Assembly (NCBI GenBank): GCA_004555865.1
Contig: SFJO01000021.1
Location: 1 to 49,908, forward strand
Source of the DNA: Oscillospiraceae bacterium
GTDB lineage: Bacteria; Bacillota; Clostridia; Oscillospirales; Ruminococcaceae
Length of the DNA stretch: 49,908 nucleotides
Reading direction: 5' to 3'
The position numbers and the translations under genes were made by a program. The notes below the pieces were generated by a model. That model saw only the letters and a program-made list of their open reading frames with translations, was not told where the DNA came from and did not search any database. Positions 16,274 through 24,656 of the stretch are shown piece by piece; the first letter of the stretch is position 1; every line of letters starts with the position of its first letter.

Positions 16274-16702
16274 TCAAAACTCAACCGTCTCGGGCTTCTG
16301 GGCAGCATTCTTGTGCTCCGCGCCCTTGTAGCAATGCAGGCGGGTCATGGCCTTGGTGCCGATGGTGTTGGCGGGCACCATGCCCTTCACAGCCACATAC
16401 ATGGCCTTGTCGCTGTTCTCAGCCATCAGGGTCTTGTACTGGATCTCCTTCAGGCCGCCAATCCAGCCGGAATGAGTGCGATAATACTTCTTCTCCAGCT
16501 TCTTGCCGGTCAGAACAGCCTTATCGGTGTTGATGATGATCACATGGTCGCCGCAATCCACATTGGGGGTGAAGGTAACCTTGTTCTTACCGCGCAGCAG
16601 CACGGCAGCCTCAGCGGCCACACGGCCCAGGGGCTTGCCGGCAGCGTCGATCAGAAACCACTTGCGCTCGACTTCAGCGGGCTTCATGAGAGTAGTGCTC
16701 AT
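16274..16702 (-). CDS. rplM: 50S ribosomal protein L13
   Basis: The 142-residue protein shows WFLIDAAGKPLGRVAAEAA, NVDCGDHVIIINTDKAVLTG and KMPVP-like KGMVPANTIGTKAM segments, all typical of L13, an early 50S assembly protein. AGGAGG is 9 bases before the ATG. The short leader has a hairpin that may mediate feedback by L13. Confidence 0.97.
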   Translation of the reverse strand: MSTTLMKPAEVERKWFLIDAAGKPLGRVAAEAAVLLRGKNKVTFTPNVDCGDHVIIINTDKAVLTGKKLEKKYYRTHSGWIGGLKEIQYKTLMAENSDKAMYVAVKGMVPANTIGTKAMTRLHCYKGAEHKNAAQKPETVEF

Positions 16703-16763
16703 AATCTATTTCCTCCTAAAAAGAATCGGGTCATAGAGAATTTCGCGTCACTTTCGTGGCGCA
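16703..16763 (-). ncRNA. Putative L13 leader RNA
   Basis: Just after the rplM transcription start, the RNA can form GCGcCAC-GAAA-GTGaCGC, a stem with a GNRA tetraloop, 35-50 bases before the RBS. L13 leaders in Firmicutes have a comparable short hairpin; assignment rests on position and this stem. Confidence 0.45.
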
Positions 16764-16769
16764 AGTAGG

Positions 16770-16798
16770 ATTATACCGCATTCGCTTCGCCGCGTCAA
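16770..16798 (-). promoter_or_regulatory. rplM-rpsI promoter
   Basis: On the minus strand TTGACG (16793-16798) and perfect TATAAT (16770-16775) are 17 bases apart, 68 bases before rplM. Confidence 0.9.
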
Positions 16799-16954
16799 GA
16801 ACTTTTTTCAATTATTTTGTGTGGTGCTCTTCACGCTCTTGATTTCTTTGATTTGCTCTTGTTTTCTCCCGATTGCTTGCATCCTATTTTTACTTTTTGT
16901 TCTTTTGCCTCGGCACAAAAAGGTGGAGTGCCCCCTTTTCCTGCATTTTTTCCT

Positions 16955-16964
16955 GTGATATAAT
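16955..16964 (+). promoter_or_regulatory. Extended -10 promoter for ttcA-alr
   Basis: TGTGATATAAT contains TGN plus perfect TATAAT (16959-16964); no good -35 is seen. The transcript would have a leader of about 150 bases, with no other clear element in it. Confidence 0.6.
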
Positions 16965-17123
16965 AAGGTTGTTCTACGGCTTACCGCATTGCGGCCGGCC
17001 CTTGCCTGCCGTTCTCATGGTCAGGCGTATTCTATTGTGGTTATCATTTACATTATAAATAGGTGCCCTTTTCCCGGGGCGCTTCAGGCAAAGCCAAAAT
17101 CGAAGGGAGCGTCGGTTACACCC

Positions 17124-17900
17124 ATGCAGCGGCTTGAAGGTTTAATGCGAAAGGCCATTCAGGACTACGAAATGATCGCCCCGGGCGACAAGATCTGTGT
17201 AGGCGTTTCCGGCGGAAAAGACAGTGTGGCGCTGACCGTCGGACTGGCACATCTGCGCCGGTATCTGGGCATTTTCTTTGAGGTTTACGCCGTCACTCTG
17301 GACCCTCAATTCGGCGGCGAGCCGGTGGACTACTCCCCTCTTGAGGAGCTGTTCCGGCAGCACGAAGTCCCCTATCACGTCCATCGCACGGACATTGGCC
17401 GCATCGTGTTTGATTTGCGCAAAGAGCCTCGCCCCTGTTCCCTCTGCGCCAAGCTTCGCCGCGGGATGCTTCACTCTGCAGCGCTGGAACTTGGCTGCAA
17501 CAAGGTTGCCCTGGGGCACCATTTGGACGATGCCATTGAGACCTTCTACATGAACCTCTGGCAAGAGGGCCGCATCGGCTGTTTCTCCCCGGTTACCACT
17601 CTGTCTCGCCGGGAGCTGACACTGATTCGCCCCATGCTTCTGGCCACAGAAAATGATGTGGTTCACGCCGTCCGCAATGCCGGGCTGCCCATCGTCAAAA
17701 GCCGCTGCCCGGCCGATGGTGCCACGCTGCGCCAGAGCACCAAAGATTTTGTGCACACGATGATGCACAAGGACCCGGCCTTTCGTCAAAAAATGTTGGG
17801 AGCCATGCAGGATTCCGGAATCGATGGCTGGGCTCCCCTCCATACCGGGCGGCAGCGGCAAACCGGCATTCCCACGCATTCCAAAGGAGAACTCTTATGA
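17124..17900 (+). CDS. ttcA: TtcA-family tRNA 2-thiocytidine (PP-loop) synthase
   Basis: This 258-residue PP-loop ATPase has SGGKDS at 29-34 and the CSLC pair (Cys105, Cys108) expected to hold an iron-sulfur cluster, plus GHHLDDAIET. Members thiolate C32 in tRNA; closely related proteins thiolate other positions, so the exact target is not fixed. ATG 17124 is the only usable start; the nearest GGGAG is 14 bases upstream, rather far. Its stop overlaps the alr start (ATGA), so the two are coupled. The function match is by motif. Confidence 0.85.
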   Translation: MQRLEGLMRKAIQDYEMIAPGDKICVGVSGGKDSVALTVGLAHLRRYLGIFFEVYAVTLDPQFGGEPVDYSPLEELFRQHEVPYHVHRTDIGRIVFDLRKEPRPCSLCAKLRRGMLHSAALELGCNKVALGHHLDDAIETFYMNLWQEGRIGCFSPVTTLSRRELTLIRPMLLATENDVVHAVRNAGLPIVKSRCPADGATLRQSTKDFVHTMMHKDPAFRQKMLGAMQDSGIDGWAPLHTGRQRQTGIPTHSKGELL

Positions 17901-19075
17901 CCGACTTTTCATTTGAACCCCATTGCTGGGTCGAAGTGGATCTGGACGCGCTGCGTCGTAATTTCCGCACCATTCGTTCACAGTTGGGCGGCACACCCAT
18001 CTGCGCCGTAATCAAGGCCGACGCCTATGGCCACGGTGACCGAGTCATTGCCCGCACGCTGGCCGAGGAGGGTGTAAAATGGTTCGCGGTCTCCTGCCTG
18101 GCTGAGGCCCTTCACCTGCGCCGGGGCGGGGTGCAGCAGCCCATCCTGGTGCTTGGCATGACTCAGCCCAACCAGGCCGCCATTCTGGCGCACGAAAAGG
18201 TTACTCAGGCGGTATTCAGTCTGGAATACGCCCAGGCGCTGGCCGCAGCAGCCCGTCGGGCCGGTGTGACCGTGGAAGGGCACCTGAAGGCCGATACCGG
18301 CATGGGCCGCATCGGATTTGATCTGCGTGCTGACTTTGAGGGCGGCGTGCACGGCCTGTGCGCCTGCTGCAACCTGCCCGGGCTGGAGATTACCGGAATG
18401 TTCCAGCATTTCGCCGCCGCGGATTCTCGCGAAGCGGACGACATTGCCTTTACAAACCACCAGCACGATCTGTTCTGCCGTGCCGTGGAGCAGGTCCGGC
18501 AGGTTCACCCGCTTACCACGGTTCATTGCTGCAATTCCGCCGGGCTGATGCTTCATCCGGATTGGGGCATGGATCTGGTACGGGCTGGCATCATCCTGTA
18601 TGGGGAAGATCCCAGCGGAGAGGTTCGATTCCCGGAACTGACACCGATTATGCAGCTGAAAACCGTGGTCAGCCACGTAAAGGAACTGCTGCCCGGTGAG
18701 TCGGTCAGCTACGGCCGTACCTTCACGGCCAAAAGCCCCATGCGGGTGGCAACCCTCTGCTGCGGTTACGCCGACGGATACCCCCGGCTGCTTTCAGGCA
18801 AGGGCATGGTCTCCATCCATGGGCAGAGCGCGCCGGTTCTTGGGCGAGTCTGCATGGACCAGATGATGGTGGATGTAAGCTACATCCCGGATGTACACAT
18901 CGGCGATGAAGTCATCGTTTTGGGTCAGGGCGGGGCCGACACCATGTTTACCGCCGCCGAAAAAATCGGCACCATCTCTTACGAACTGATGTGCGGCATC
19001 TCGCGCCGGGTCCCCCGCATTTATCTGGAGCAGGGTGAGCCTGCCGGGCTGTGCGATTATCTGGTCACCACCTGA
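17897..19075 (+). CDS. alr: Alanine racemase
   Basis: Alr makes D-alanine for peptidoglycan using PLP. The 392-residue protein has the PLP lysine Lys40 in AVIKADAYGHG, the barrel motif HLKADTGMGRIGF, and the second catalytic Tyr272 in SVSYGRTF, with the C-terminal beta domain (GRVCMDQMMVDVS). Length is normal. ATGA overlap with ttcA and 64 bases to lepA suggest one transcript. Confidence 0.97.
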   Translation: MTDFSFEPHCWVEVDLDALRRNFRTIRSQLGGTPICAVIKADAYGHGDRVIARTLAEEGVKWFAVSCLAEALHLRRGGVQQPILVLGMTQPNQAAILAHEKVTQAVFSLEYAQALAAAARRAGVTVEGHLKADTGMGRIGFDLRADFEGGVHGLCACCNLPGLEITGMFQHFAAADSREADDIAFTNHQHDLFCRAVEQVRQVHPLTTVHCCNSAGLMLHPDWGMDLVRAGIILYGEDPSGEVRFPELTPIMQLKTVVSHVKELLPGESVSYGRTFTAKSPMRVATLCCGYADGYPRLLSGKGMVSIHGQSAPVLGRVCMDQMMVDVSYIPDVHIGDEVIVLGQGGADTMFTAAEKIGTISYELMCGISRRVPRIYLEQGEPAGLCDYLVTT

Positions 19076-19139
19076 AGCGACTTATGAATAGACTGCCTCG
19101 GCGGGCAAAAAAGCCCCGGGCGACAGGAGGAAATAGCAC

Positions 19140-20948
19140 TTGGCACGCGACAACATCCGAAATTTCTGCATTATTGCGCACATTGACCACGGCAAGTCCA
19201 CCCTGGCCGATCGTATCCTTGAGAAAACGCACTCCGTGGACGAGCGCCTGATGGAAGATCAGCTGCTGGACAACATGGAATTGGAACGGGAGCGCGGCAT
19301 TACCATTAAGGCTCGTGCCGTTACCCTGAATTACGATGCAAAAGACGGCAAAACCTATGAACTGAATCTGATCGACACCCCGGGCCACGTGGACTTTGGC
19401 TACGAAGTCAGCCGCAGCCTGGCCGCCTGCGAGGGTGCTGTGCTGGTGGTGGACGCCAGCCAGGGCGTGGAAGCCCAGACGTTGGCCAACGCCTATCTGG
19501 CCGTGGAGCACAACCTGGAAATCGTTCCCATCCTGAACAAAATCGACCTTCCCAGTGCAGAACCGGATCGGGTCGCACAGGAAGTGGAGGACGTAATCGG
19601 TCTGCCTTGTCTCGATGCCCCGCGCGTCTCCGCAAAAATGGGCATTGGTATCGAAGATGTGCTGGAGCGGGTGGTTCAGGATATTCCGGCCCCGGTGGGC
19701 GATGAGAACGCCCCCCTCAAGGCGTTGATTTTTGACAGCGTGTATGACAGCTACAAGGGTGTCATCGTGTACATCCGCGTATTCGAAGGCACCGTCAAGC
19801 CCGGCGACACCGTGCGCATGATGGCTACCGGCGCCGAATTCACACTGGTGGAAGTGGGGCATATGGGCGCAACAGCCCTCACCCCCTGCCCCCAGTTAAG
19901 CGCCGGCGAGGTAGGCTATTTCACGGCCAGCATCAAAAATGTACAGGAAACCCGCGTGGGCGACACCGTCACGCTGGCAGCCAACCGCACCGCTGAGCCT
20001 ATGCCCGGCTACCGCAAAGCAACGCCCATGGTGTTCTGCGGCATTTACACCGTAGACGGTGCAAAATACCCCGATTTGAAGGACGCCCTGGAGAAGTTGC
20101 AGCTGAATGACGCCTCCCTGAGCTTCGAGCCGGAAACCAGCGTGGCTCTTGGCTTTGGTTTCCGCTGCGGCTTTTTGGGCCTGCTGCATCTGGAAATCAT
20201 CACCGAGCGCCTGGAACGCGAGTTTGACCTGGATCTGATCACCACGGCCCCCAGCGTGGAATATCGCATCACGCTGGCCGACGGCACGGTGGAAACCATC
20301 GAAAATCCCACCAATTACCCCGATCCCGGCAGCATTGTCAAGCAGGAAGAACCTTTTGTGGACGCGCACTTGTACACCCCCTCGGAGTATGTGGGCGCTC
20401 TGATGGATCTCTGCCAGAGCCGCCGCGGCGTCATGATCAACATGAATTATCTGGATGACACTCGGGTGGACCTGCATTACGAACTGCCGCTGGGCGAAAT
20501 CGTGTACGATTTCTTCGATGCCATCAAGAGCCGCAGCCGCGGTTATGCCAGCTACGATTATGAAATGAAGGGCTTCAAGGAGTCCAAGCTGGTCAAACTG
20601 GACATCCTGTTGAACGGCGAAATGGTGGATGCGCTGTCCATGATCGTTCATGCCGATATGGCCTATGCCAAAGGCCGCCGCCTGGCGGAACGCCTGAAGG
20701 AGAACATCCCCCGCCAGATGTTCGAGATCCCCATTCAGGCGGCCATCGGCGGCAAGGTAATTGCCCGCGAAACGGTCAAAGCCATGCGCAAGGATGTACT
20801 GGCCAAGTGCTATGGCGGTGACATCAGCCGTAAAAAGAAGCTGCTTGAAAAGCAGAAGGAAGGCAAAAAGAAGATGCGCCAGTTGGGCAGTGTGCAGCTT
20901 CCCAGTGAGGCTTTCACCGCTGTGCTCAAGTTAGGCGACGACGACTGA
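19140..20948 (+). CDS. lepA: Elongation factor 4
   Basis: LepA is a ribosomal GTPase that back-translocates or remodels stalled ribosomes. The 602-residue protein shows G1 AHIDHGKST, G2 RGITIKA, G3 DTPGHVDF and G4 NKIDLP, followed by LepA-specific C-terminal segments (LGLLHLEIITERLEREF, AIGGKVIARET). It starts at TTG 19140, nine bases after AGGAGG; no ATG gives the correct N-terminus. A strong terminator follows. Confidence 0.97.
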   Translation: MARDNIRNFCIIAHIDHGKSTLADRILEKTHSVDERLMEDQLLDNMELERERGITIKARAVTLNYDAKDGKTYELNLIDTPGHVDFGYEVSRSLAACEGAVLVVDASQGVEAQTLANAYLAVEHNLEIVPILNKIDLPSAEPDRVAQEVEDVIGLPCLDAPRVSAKMGIGIEDVLERVVQDIPAPVGDENAPLKALIFDSVYDSYKGVIVYIRVFEGTVKPGDTVRMMATGAEFTLVEVGHMGATALTPCPQLSAGEVGYFTASIKNVQETRVGDTVTLAANRTAEPMPGYRKATPMVFCGIYTVDGAKYPDLKDALEKLQLNDASLSFEPETSVALGFGFRCGFLGLLHLEIITERLEREFDLDLITTAPSVEYRITLADGTVETIENPTNYPDPGSIVKQEEPFVDAHLYTPSEYVGALMDLCQSRRGVMINMNYLDDTRVDLHYELPLGEIVYDFFDAIKSRSRGYASYDYEMKGFKESKLVKLDILLNGEMVDALSMIVHADMAYAKGRRLAERLKENIPRQMFEIPIQAAIGGKVIARETVKAMRKDVLAKCYGGDISRKKKLLEKQKEGKKKMRQLGSVQLPSEAFTAVLKLGDDD

Positions 20949-20985
20949 TTGGTTTCCTTCTCTTTTATCAGATTTTTGTACACTC

Positions 20986-21029
20986 AAAGCATCCCAGCAA
21001 ACGCAGCGCGTTTTGCTGGGATGCTTTTT
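20986..21029 (+). terminator. Terminator after lepA
   Basis: AAAGCATCCCAGCAAA pairs perfectly with TTTGCTGGGATGCTTT and runs into TTTTTA. Confidence 0.93.
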
Positions 21030-21100
21030 ATCTGCTGTATTCTGAAGATGATTTGTTTGCTTGATCTTTTATCGTTTTTTCGTTGCTTTTTGTTGCCTTT

Positions 21101-21109
21101 TGGTATACT
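21101..21109 (+). promoter_or_regulatory. Extended -10 element upstream of the regulator
   Basis: TGGTATACT gives TGN plus TATACT (21104-21109), 58 bases before the ATG; the -35 is unclear. Confidence 0.45.
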
Positions 21110-21166
21110 AATTTCGGGCAGATGCAAAAATCTCCACACTAAGCACTCAGAATCAGGAGAACGATC

Positions 21167-22138
21167 ATGGTTTTTTCCATTGGCATTATATCGACAAAGT
21201 CGTCTCTTGCCCACATTCAGTCGTCCCTTTCGTCCCGTAAAAGCGCCACTTATCAGTTCCACTACTTTCCGTACAGCTCCGTGGACGAGGTTCCGCAAAT
21301 TTACAAAGAGCACGAGCACGAATGCGATGGTTTTGTGTTCAGCGGTTCGCGCCCTATTACCAGCTCCTGCGTCATTACAGCAAGCTGCGGGTTCCCTGCA
21401 CCTACATTGAAGTTACCCACCGCGATTATTACCGTACTCTGCTTCAGGTCACTTATCAAAATCCCCATCTGGACATTCGACGCATCTGGATGGATCGCCC
21501 AGTTCAATCGGGAGCTGGGCGGCGGCATGATTCTGCGCAATTATGCCAATTCCACCGAGATTCTCACTTCCAACTCCACCCTGCGCCGCTTGACCCGGAA
21601 CGGCAGCCGCTCTCAGCTGACGGATTACCTGCGGCAAAACTGTGCCACTGCTTTCAGCCTTGGGTGGGGTGTTGGTCTGAATGTTCTACAGGCTCAGCAA
21701 AACGCCAACCGCGCCATCAATGAATCGCTGCACGACCCCAGCCATGGCACCTACCTGATTGATGAAAACGACCGGCTTACCGGCCCGTTGGGGGCTGAAG
21801 GCTGCCGCACCTTCTCCACACGGTCCAGCCAGGAAGCCCAGCTGTTGGCCCAGCGGATCGGGCTATCCCTCACCAACGCCGAGCGTCTGCTGGAGGTCAG
21901 CCGCAATCAGCTGAACATGCGCGTCACCCGGAACGATCTTTCGCTCTACCTGAACGCCACGCCCCGCACGGCCAACCGCATTCTCAACCGGTTAACCGAG
22001 CTGGGGGCCGCTGTGGCTGTGGGCACAGAACAGAACAATTCGGCCGGCCCATCAGCACCTATCGGCTGGAGCTGCAAAAGCTGCTCGCCCCGGAAACCTA
22101 AATTTCATCCGATGCTTTGTCTTTTTTATCGCTCTTAG
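21167..22138 (+). CDS. Putative winged-helix regulator, probably broken by frameshifts
   Basis: The written frame gives 323 residues but is a patchwork. Residues 1-65 (MVFSIGIISTKSSLAHIQSS...HECDGFVFSGSRP) continue naturally into a second frame (PYYQLLRHYSKLRVPCTYIE, DIRRIWMD) from about 21350, return to the first near 21500 (FNRELGGGMILRNYANS), and near 22040 should leave it again to end RPISTYRLELQKLLAPET at 22101. The C-terminal part has a helix-turn-helix region (YLNATPRTANRILNRLTELG). I read it as a DNA-binding regulator with an N-terminal sensory region of unknown family. Three frame changes mean pseudogene or sequence errors. RBS AGGAG precedes ATG 21167. Confidence 0.55.
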   Translation: MVFSIGIISTKSSLAHIQSSLSSRKSATYQFHYFPYSSVDEVPQIYKEHEHECDGFVFSGSRPITSSCVITASCGFPAPTLKLPTAIITVLCFRSLIKIPIWTFDASGWIAQFNRELGGGMILRNYANSTEILTSNSTLRRLTRNGSRSQLTDYLRQNCATAFSLGWGVGLNVLQAQQNANRAINESLHDPSHGTYLIDENDRLTGPLGAEGCRTFSTRSSQEAQLLAQRIGLSLTNAERLLEVSRNQLNMRVTRNDLSLYLNATPRTANRILNRLTELGAAVAVGTEQNNSAGPSAPIGWSCKSCSPRKPKFHPMLCLFYRS

Positions 22139-22377
22139 CGGGACGTTCCATTCATATTTGTAATGGAACGTTCCGTTTTTTCCGCATTCGGATTTATAGC
22201 CTGCCAATTCAGCGGCCCGGCCTCTCCCCATTCTCCATTCACGCGGGGATACGCATAACCGCCGCCCGGAAGTTCCGTTTGTCCGTTCTGGTTCCAATAA
22301 CAGTATCTTTTCCGTGCCGGGTTCTGTTTCTCCAGTGCCGCCCGGCGTTCCTCCTCCACACGTTTTTTCTGATTCAT
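22135..22377 (-). CDS. Hypothetical small protein, 80 residues
   Basis: ATG at 22377 follows AGGAGG at a good distance, the main evidence that it is expressed. The product opens with a charged helix (MNQKKRVEEERRAALEKQ) and continues KRYCYWNQNGQTELPGGGYAYP, with no recognised domain. Its last 15 codons lie within the terminator of the opposite-strand regulator, which constrains their sequence. It lies downstream of lysC in the same direction after a terminator-like hairpin. It may be real but is not certain. Confidence 0.45.
   Translation of the reverse strand: MNQKKRVEEERRAALEKQNPARKRYCYWNQNGQTELPGGGYAYPRVNGEWGEAGPLNWQAINPNAEKTERSITNMNGTSR
22139..22181 (+). terminator. Terminator of the regulator gene
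   Basis: ACGTTCCATT (22143-22152) pairs with AATGGAACGT (22162-22171), then TCC GTTTTTT. It falls inside the 3' end of the opposite-strand 80-residue frame. Confidence 0.8.
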
Positions 22378-22424
22378 CTTTGCATTCCTCCTGTTGTGGG
22401 CTTCTGCTTTTTTACGCAAAAGAA

Positions 22425-22456
22425 GCAGGGAGACAAGCACTTGCCTGTCTTCCTGC
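22425..22456 (-). terminator. Terminator after lysC
   Basis: On the minus strand GCAGGAAGACAGG pairs imperfectly with CTTGTCTCCCTGC, then TTCTTTTG. It would end the ACT-hom-thrB-lysC transcript. Confidence 0.65.
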
Positions 22457-22504
22457 CTAGAATGCCCACAAACGGACAAATTATGCTGCTTCCCGACTGC
22501 TTTT

Positions 22505-23713
22505 TCAGTGAATGAATGCGTCGTGAATGGCCTCCACTGCGCGGTCAGCGTCCTTCTTTTCGATGATGACGCTGATCTTGATCTCGCTGGTGGAGATCAT
22601 GTGGATATTGATGTTGCTCTCGTACAGAGCTTCGAACATACGGGACGCCACACCGGAATGGCTCTGCATACCGGCGCCCACAATGGACACCTTTGCAAAA
22701 TCAGTGCGCAGCTTCACATTGCCGCCGCCATAGCGGGCCTTGTTCTTTTCCAGAACAGAAATGGCCGTTTCGGCGTCGCCCAGAGGCACCGTAAAGGTCA
22801 GATCCTTGGTGTTGTCGCGGCCGCCGGCCTGCAGAATAATGTCAACATTGATCTTCTTCTGGGCCAGAATTCCGAACACCTTGAACGACATACCTGGTAC
22901 ATCGGGCACATCCATGATAGTAATCACGGCCACGTCGGTATCCTTGGCCACACCCTTGATCAGCATTCCTTCCATATCCTTTGCAACCTCCTTCACAACA
23001 GTACCCGGCACGGGGTTCAACGAGGAGAGCACTTCCAGCTCAACCCCGTATTTCTTTGCAAGCTCCACACTGCGGTTGTTCAGCACCTGAGCACCCAGGC
23101 TGGCCAGCTCCAGCATTTCGTCAAAGCTGATCTCTTCCAGCTTTTTCGCGTTGCGCACCTTACGGGGATCGGCGGTATACACGCCCTCCACATCGGTGAA
23201 AATCTGGCAACGATCGGCATGCAGCGCGGCAGCAATGGCCACAGCGCTGGTATCCGAGCCGCCGCGGCCCAGGGTCGTGATGTCGTCCATCTTGTTCAGG
23301 CCCTGAAAGCCAGCCACCACCACCACACGGTTGCGGTTCAGCTCGTTTTCAATGCGCTCGGTGTCCAGGCGCTGAATGCGGGCCTTGGTGTAGGACTGGT
23401 CCGTGCGGAAGCCCGCCTGCCAGCCCGTCAGGCTGATGGCCGAAGTGCCCATGCTCTGCAATGCCATCGTCAGCAGCGCAATGCTGATCTCCTCACCGGC
23501 GGCCAGCAGCATATCCATCTCGCGGCCCGAAGGGTCGTGGGTGATCTCTGCCGCTTTGGCCAGCAGGTCATCGGTGGTATCGCCCTGGGCAGACACCACC
23601 ACCACCACATCGTTGCCCGCATTGTGGGTGTTGCTTACAATGCGCGCCACGTTGAAAATACGGTCACGGTCGGCAACCGATGAGCCGCCGAACTTTTGTA
23701 CGATCAACGCCAT
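22505..23713 (-). CDS. lysC: Aspartate kinase
   Basis: Aspartokinase makes aspartyl phosphate, the first step to lysine, threonine and methionine. The 402-residue protein has KFGGSSV at its start, the kinase core (GRGGSDTSAVAIAAALHAD), and two C-terminal ACT domains (VITIMDVPDVPGMSFKVFGI; SIVGAGMQSHSGVASRMFEA) for feedback by end products. ATG 23713 is set by GAGGAGG; the upstream frame start is ignored. It is the last gene of a four-gene minus-strand operon with the regulator-like ACT protein, hom and thrB, pointing to threonine-branch control. Confidence 0.97.
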   Translation of the reverse strand: MALIVQKFGGSSVADRDRIFNVARIVSNTHNAGNDVVVVVSAQGDTTDDLLAKAAEITHDPSGREMDMLLAAGEEISIALLTMALQSMGTSAISLTGWQAGFRTDQSYTKARIQRLDTERIENELNRNRVVVVAGFQGLNKMDDITTLGRGGSDTSAVAIAAALHADRCQIFTDVEGVYTADPRKVRNAKKLEEISFDEMLELASLGAQVLNNRSVELAKKYGVELEVLSSLNPVPGTVVKEVAKDMEGMLIKGVAKDTDVAVITIMDVPDVPGMSFKVFGILAQKKINVDIILQAGGRDNTKDLTFTVPLGDAETAISVLEKNKARYGGGNVKLRTDFAKVSIVGAGMQSHSGVASRMFEALYESNINIHMISTSEIKISVIIEKKDADRAVEAIHDAFIH

Positions 23714-23758
23714 ATTCTTCTCCTCCTCTGTCATGCAGCCGCCGTTTCGGCACTGCCT

Positions 23759-24652
23759 TTATTCCACCACTGCGCCGGTGTTGTCTGCCAGCAGACGGCG
23801 CAGAGAAAAAGCGATCATTTTGTCATCCTGGGTCATGGCTTCCTCTGCCTGTGCAAAGAAATCCTCATTGTCCCGATGAACCACGGCCATAATGGTGGGG
23901 CCTGCGCCGGAAATATACACGGCATAGGCGCCCAACTCGTGGGCCAGCTCAAAAATCTCCTCGCCGCCCGGAATCAGCGGCAGGCGGTACTGCTGATGCA
24001 GTTTGTCTTTGGTGGCCACCCGCAGCAGCTCGTACTCACCGTCACAGAATGCCGCCGTGGCCAGCGCCGCGCGGGACAGGTTGTACACCGCGTCCTTGTG
24101 GCTCACCTGGGCAGGCAACGCAGCGCGCGCCTTCTCCGTCAGCAGCTTGAAATTAGGAATGAACGCCGCAAAAGCCAGATCGTCGCTGATGTTCTTTTTA
24201 ACGCTGTACACCTGGCCTTCGTCGTAGGCGCTGGTCACAAAGCCGCCCAGCATGGCAGGTGCCACATTGTCAGGGTGCCCCTCAATGGCGGTGGCCATGG
24301 TGAGCATCTGGCGATGGGTCAGCCGGTTTCCCAACATGGCATTGGCACCCAGAATGCCTGCCACAATGCAGGCGGAACTGGAACCCAGACCCCGCGCCAT
24401 GGGAATGGCGTTGGTCTGGGTGATCTTCAGCCCGGGCAGCTTTTCATCCAGCTGGTCAAATACTGCCTTCACCGAACGGTACACCAGGTTGGATTGGCCC
24501 GTGGGTACGATCGTGCCGTCGCAGCTGGAAATCTCCAGCCGGTCACTCTCTTCAAAGGTAACGGTGTTGTACATGGACACCGCCAAGCCCAGCGAATCAA
24601 AGCCTGCGCCCACATTGGCGCTTGTGGCCGGCACTTTTACAAAAATTTTCAT
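23759..24652 (-). CDS. thrB: Homoserine kinase
   Basis: ThrB phosphorylates homoserine for threonine synthesis. The 297-residue GHMP kinase has VPATSANVGAGFDSLGLAV at the N-terminus, the ATP loop PMARGLGSSSACIVAG, and AYVISGAGPT-like AVYISGAGPTIMAV at the C-terminus. ATG 24652 has its ribosome site in the end of hom, four bases away. Immediate continuity with hom and lysC gives the threonine branch in one transcript; thrC is not in the window. Confidence 0.96.
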   Translation of the reverse strand: MKIFVKVPATSANVGAGFDSLGLAVSMYNTVTFEESDRLEISSCDGTIVPTGQSNLVYRSVKAVFDQLDEKLPGLKITQTNAIPMARGLGSSSACIVAGILGANAMLGNRLTHRQMLTMATAIEGHPDNVAPAMLGGFVTSAYDEGQVYSVKKNISDDLAFAAFIPNFKLLTEKARAALPAQVSHKDAVYNLSRAALATAAFCDGEYELLRVATKDKLHQQYRLPLIPGGEEIFELAHELGAYAVYISGAGPTIMAVVHRDNEDFFAQAEEAMTQDDKMIAFSLRRLLADNTGAVVE

Positions 24653-24656
24653 GAGG

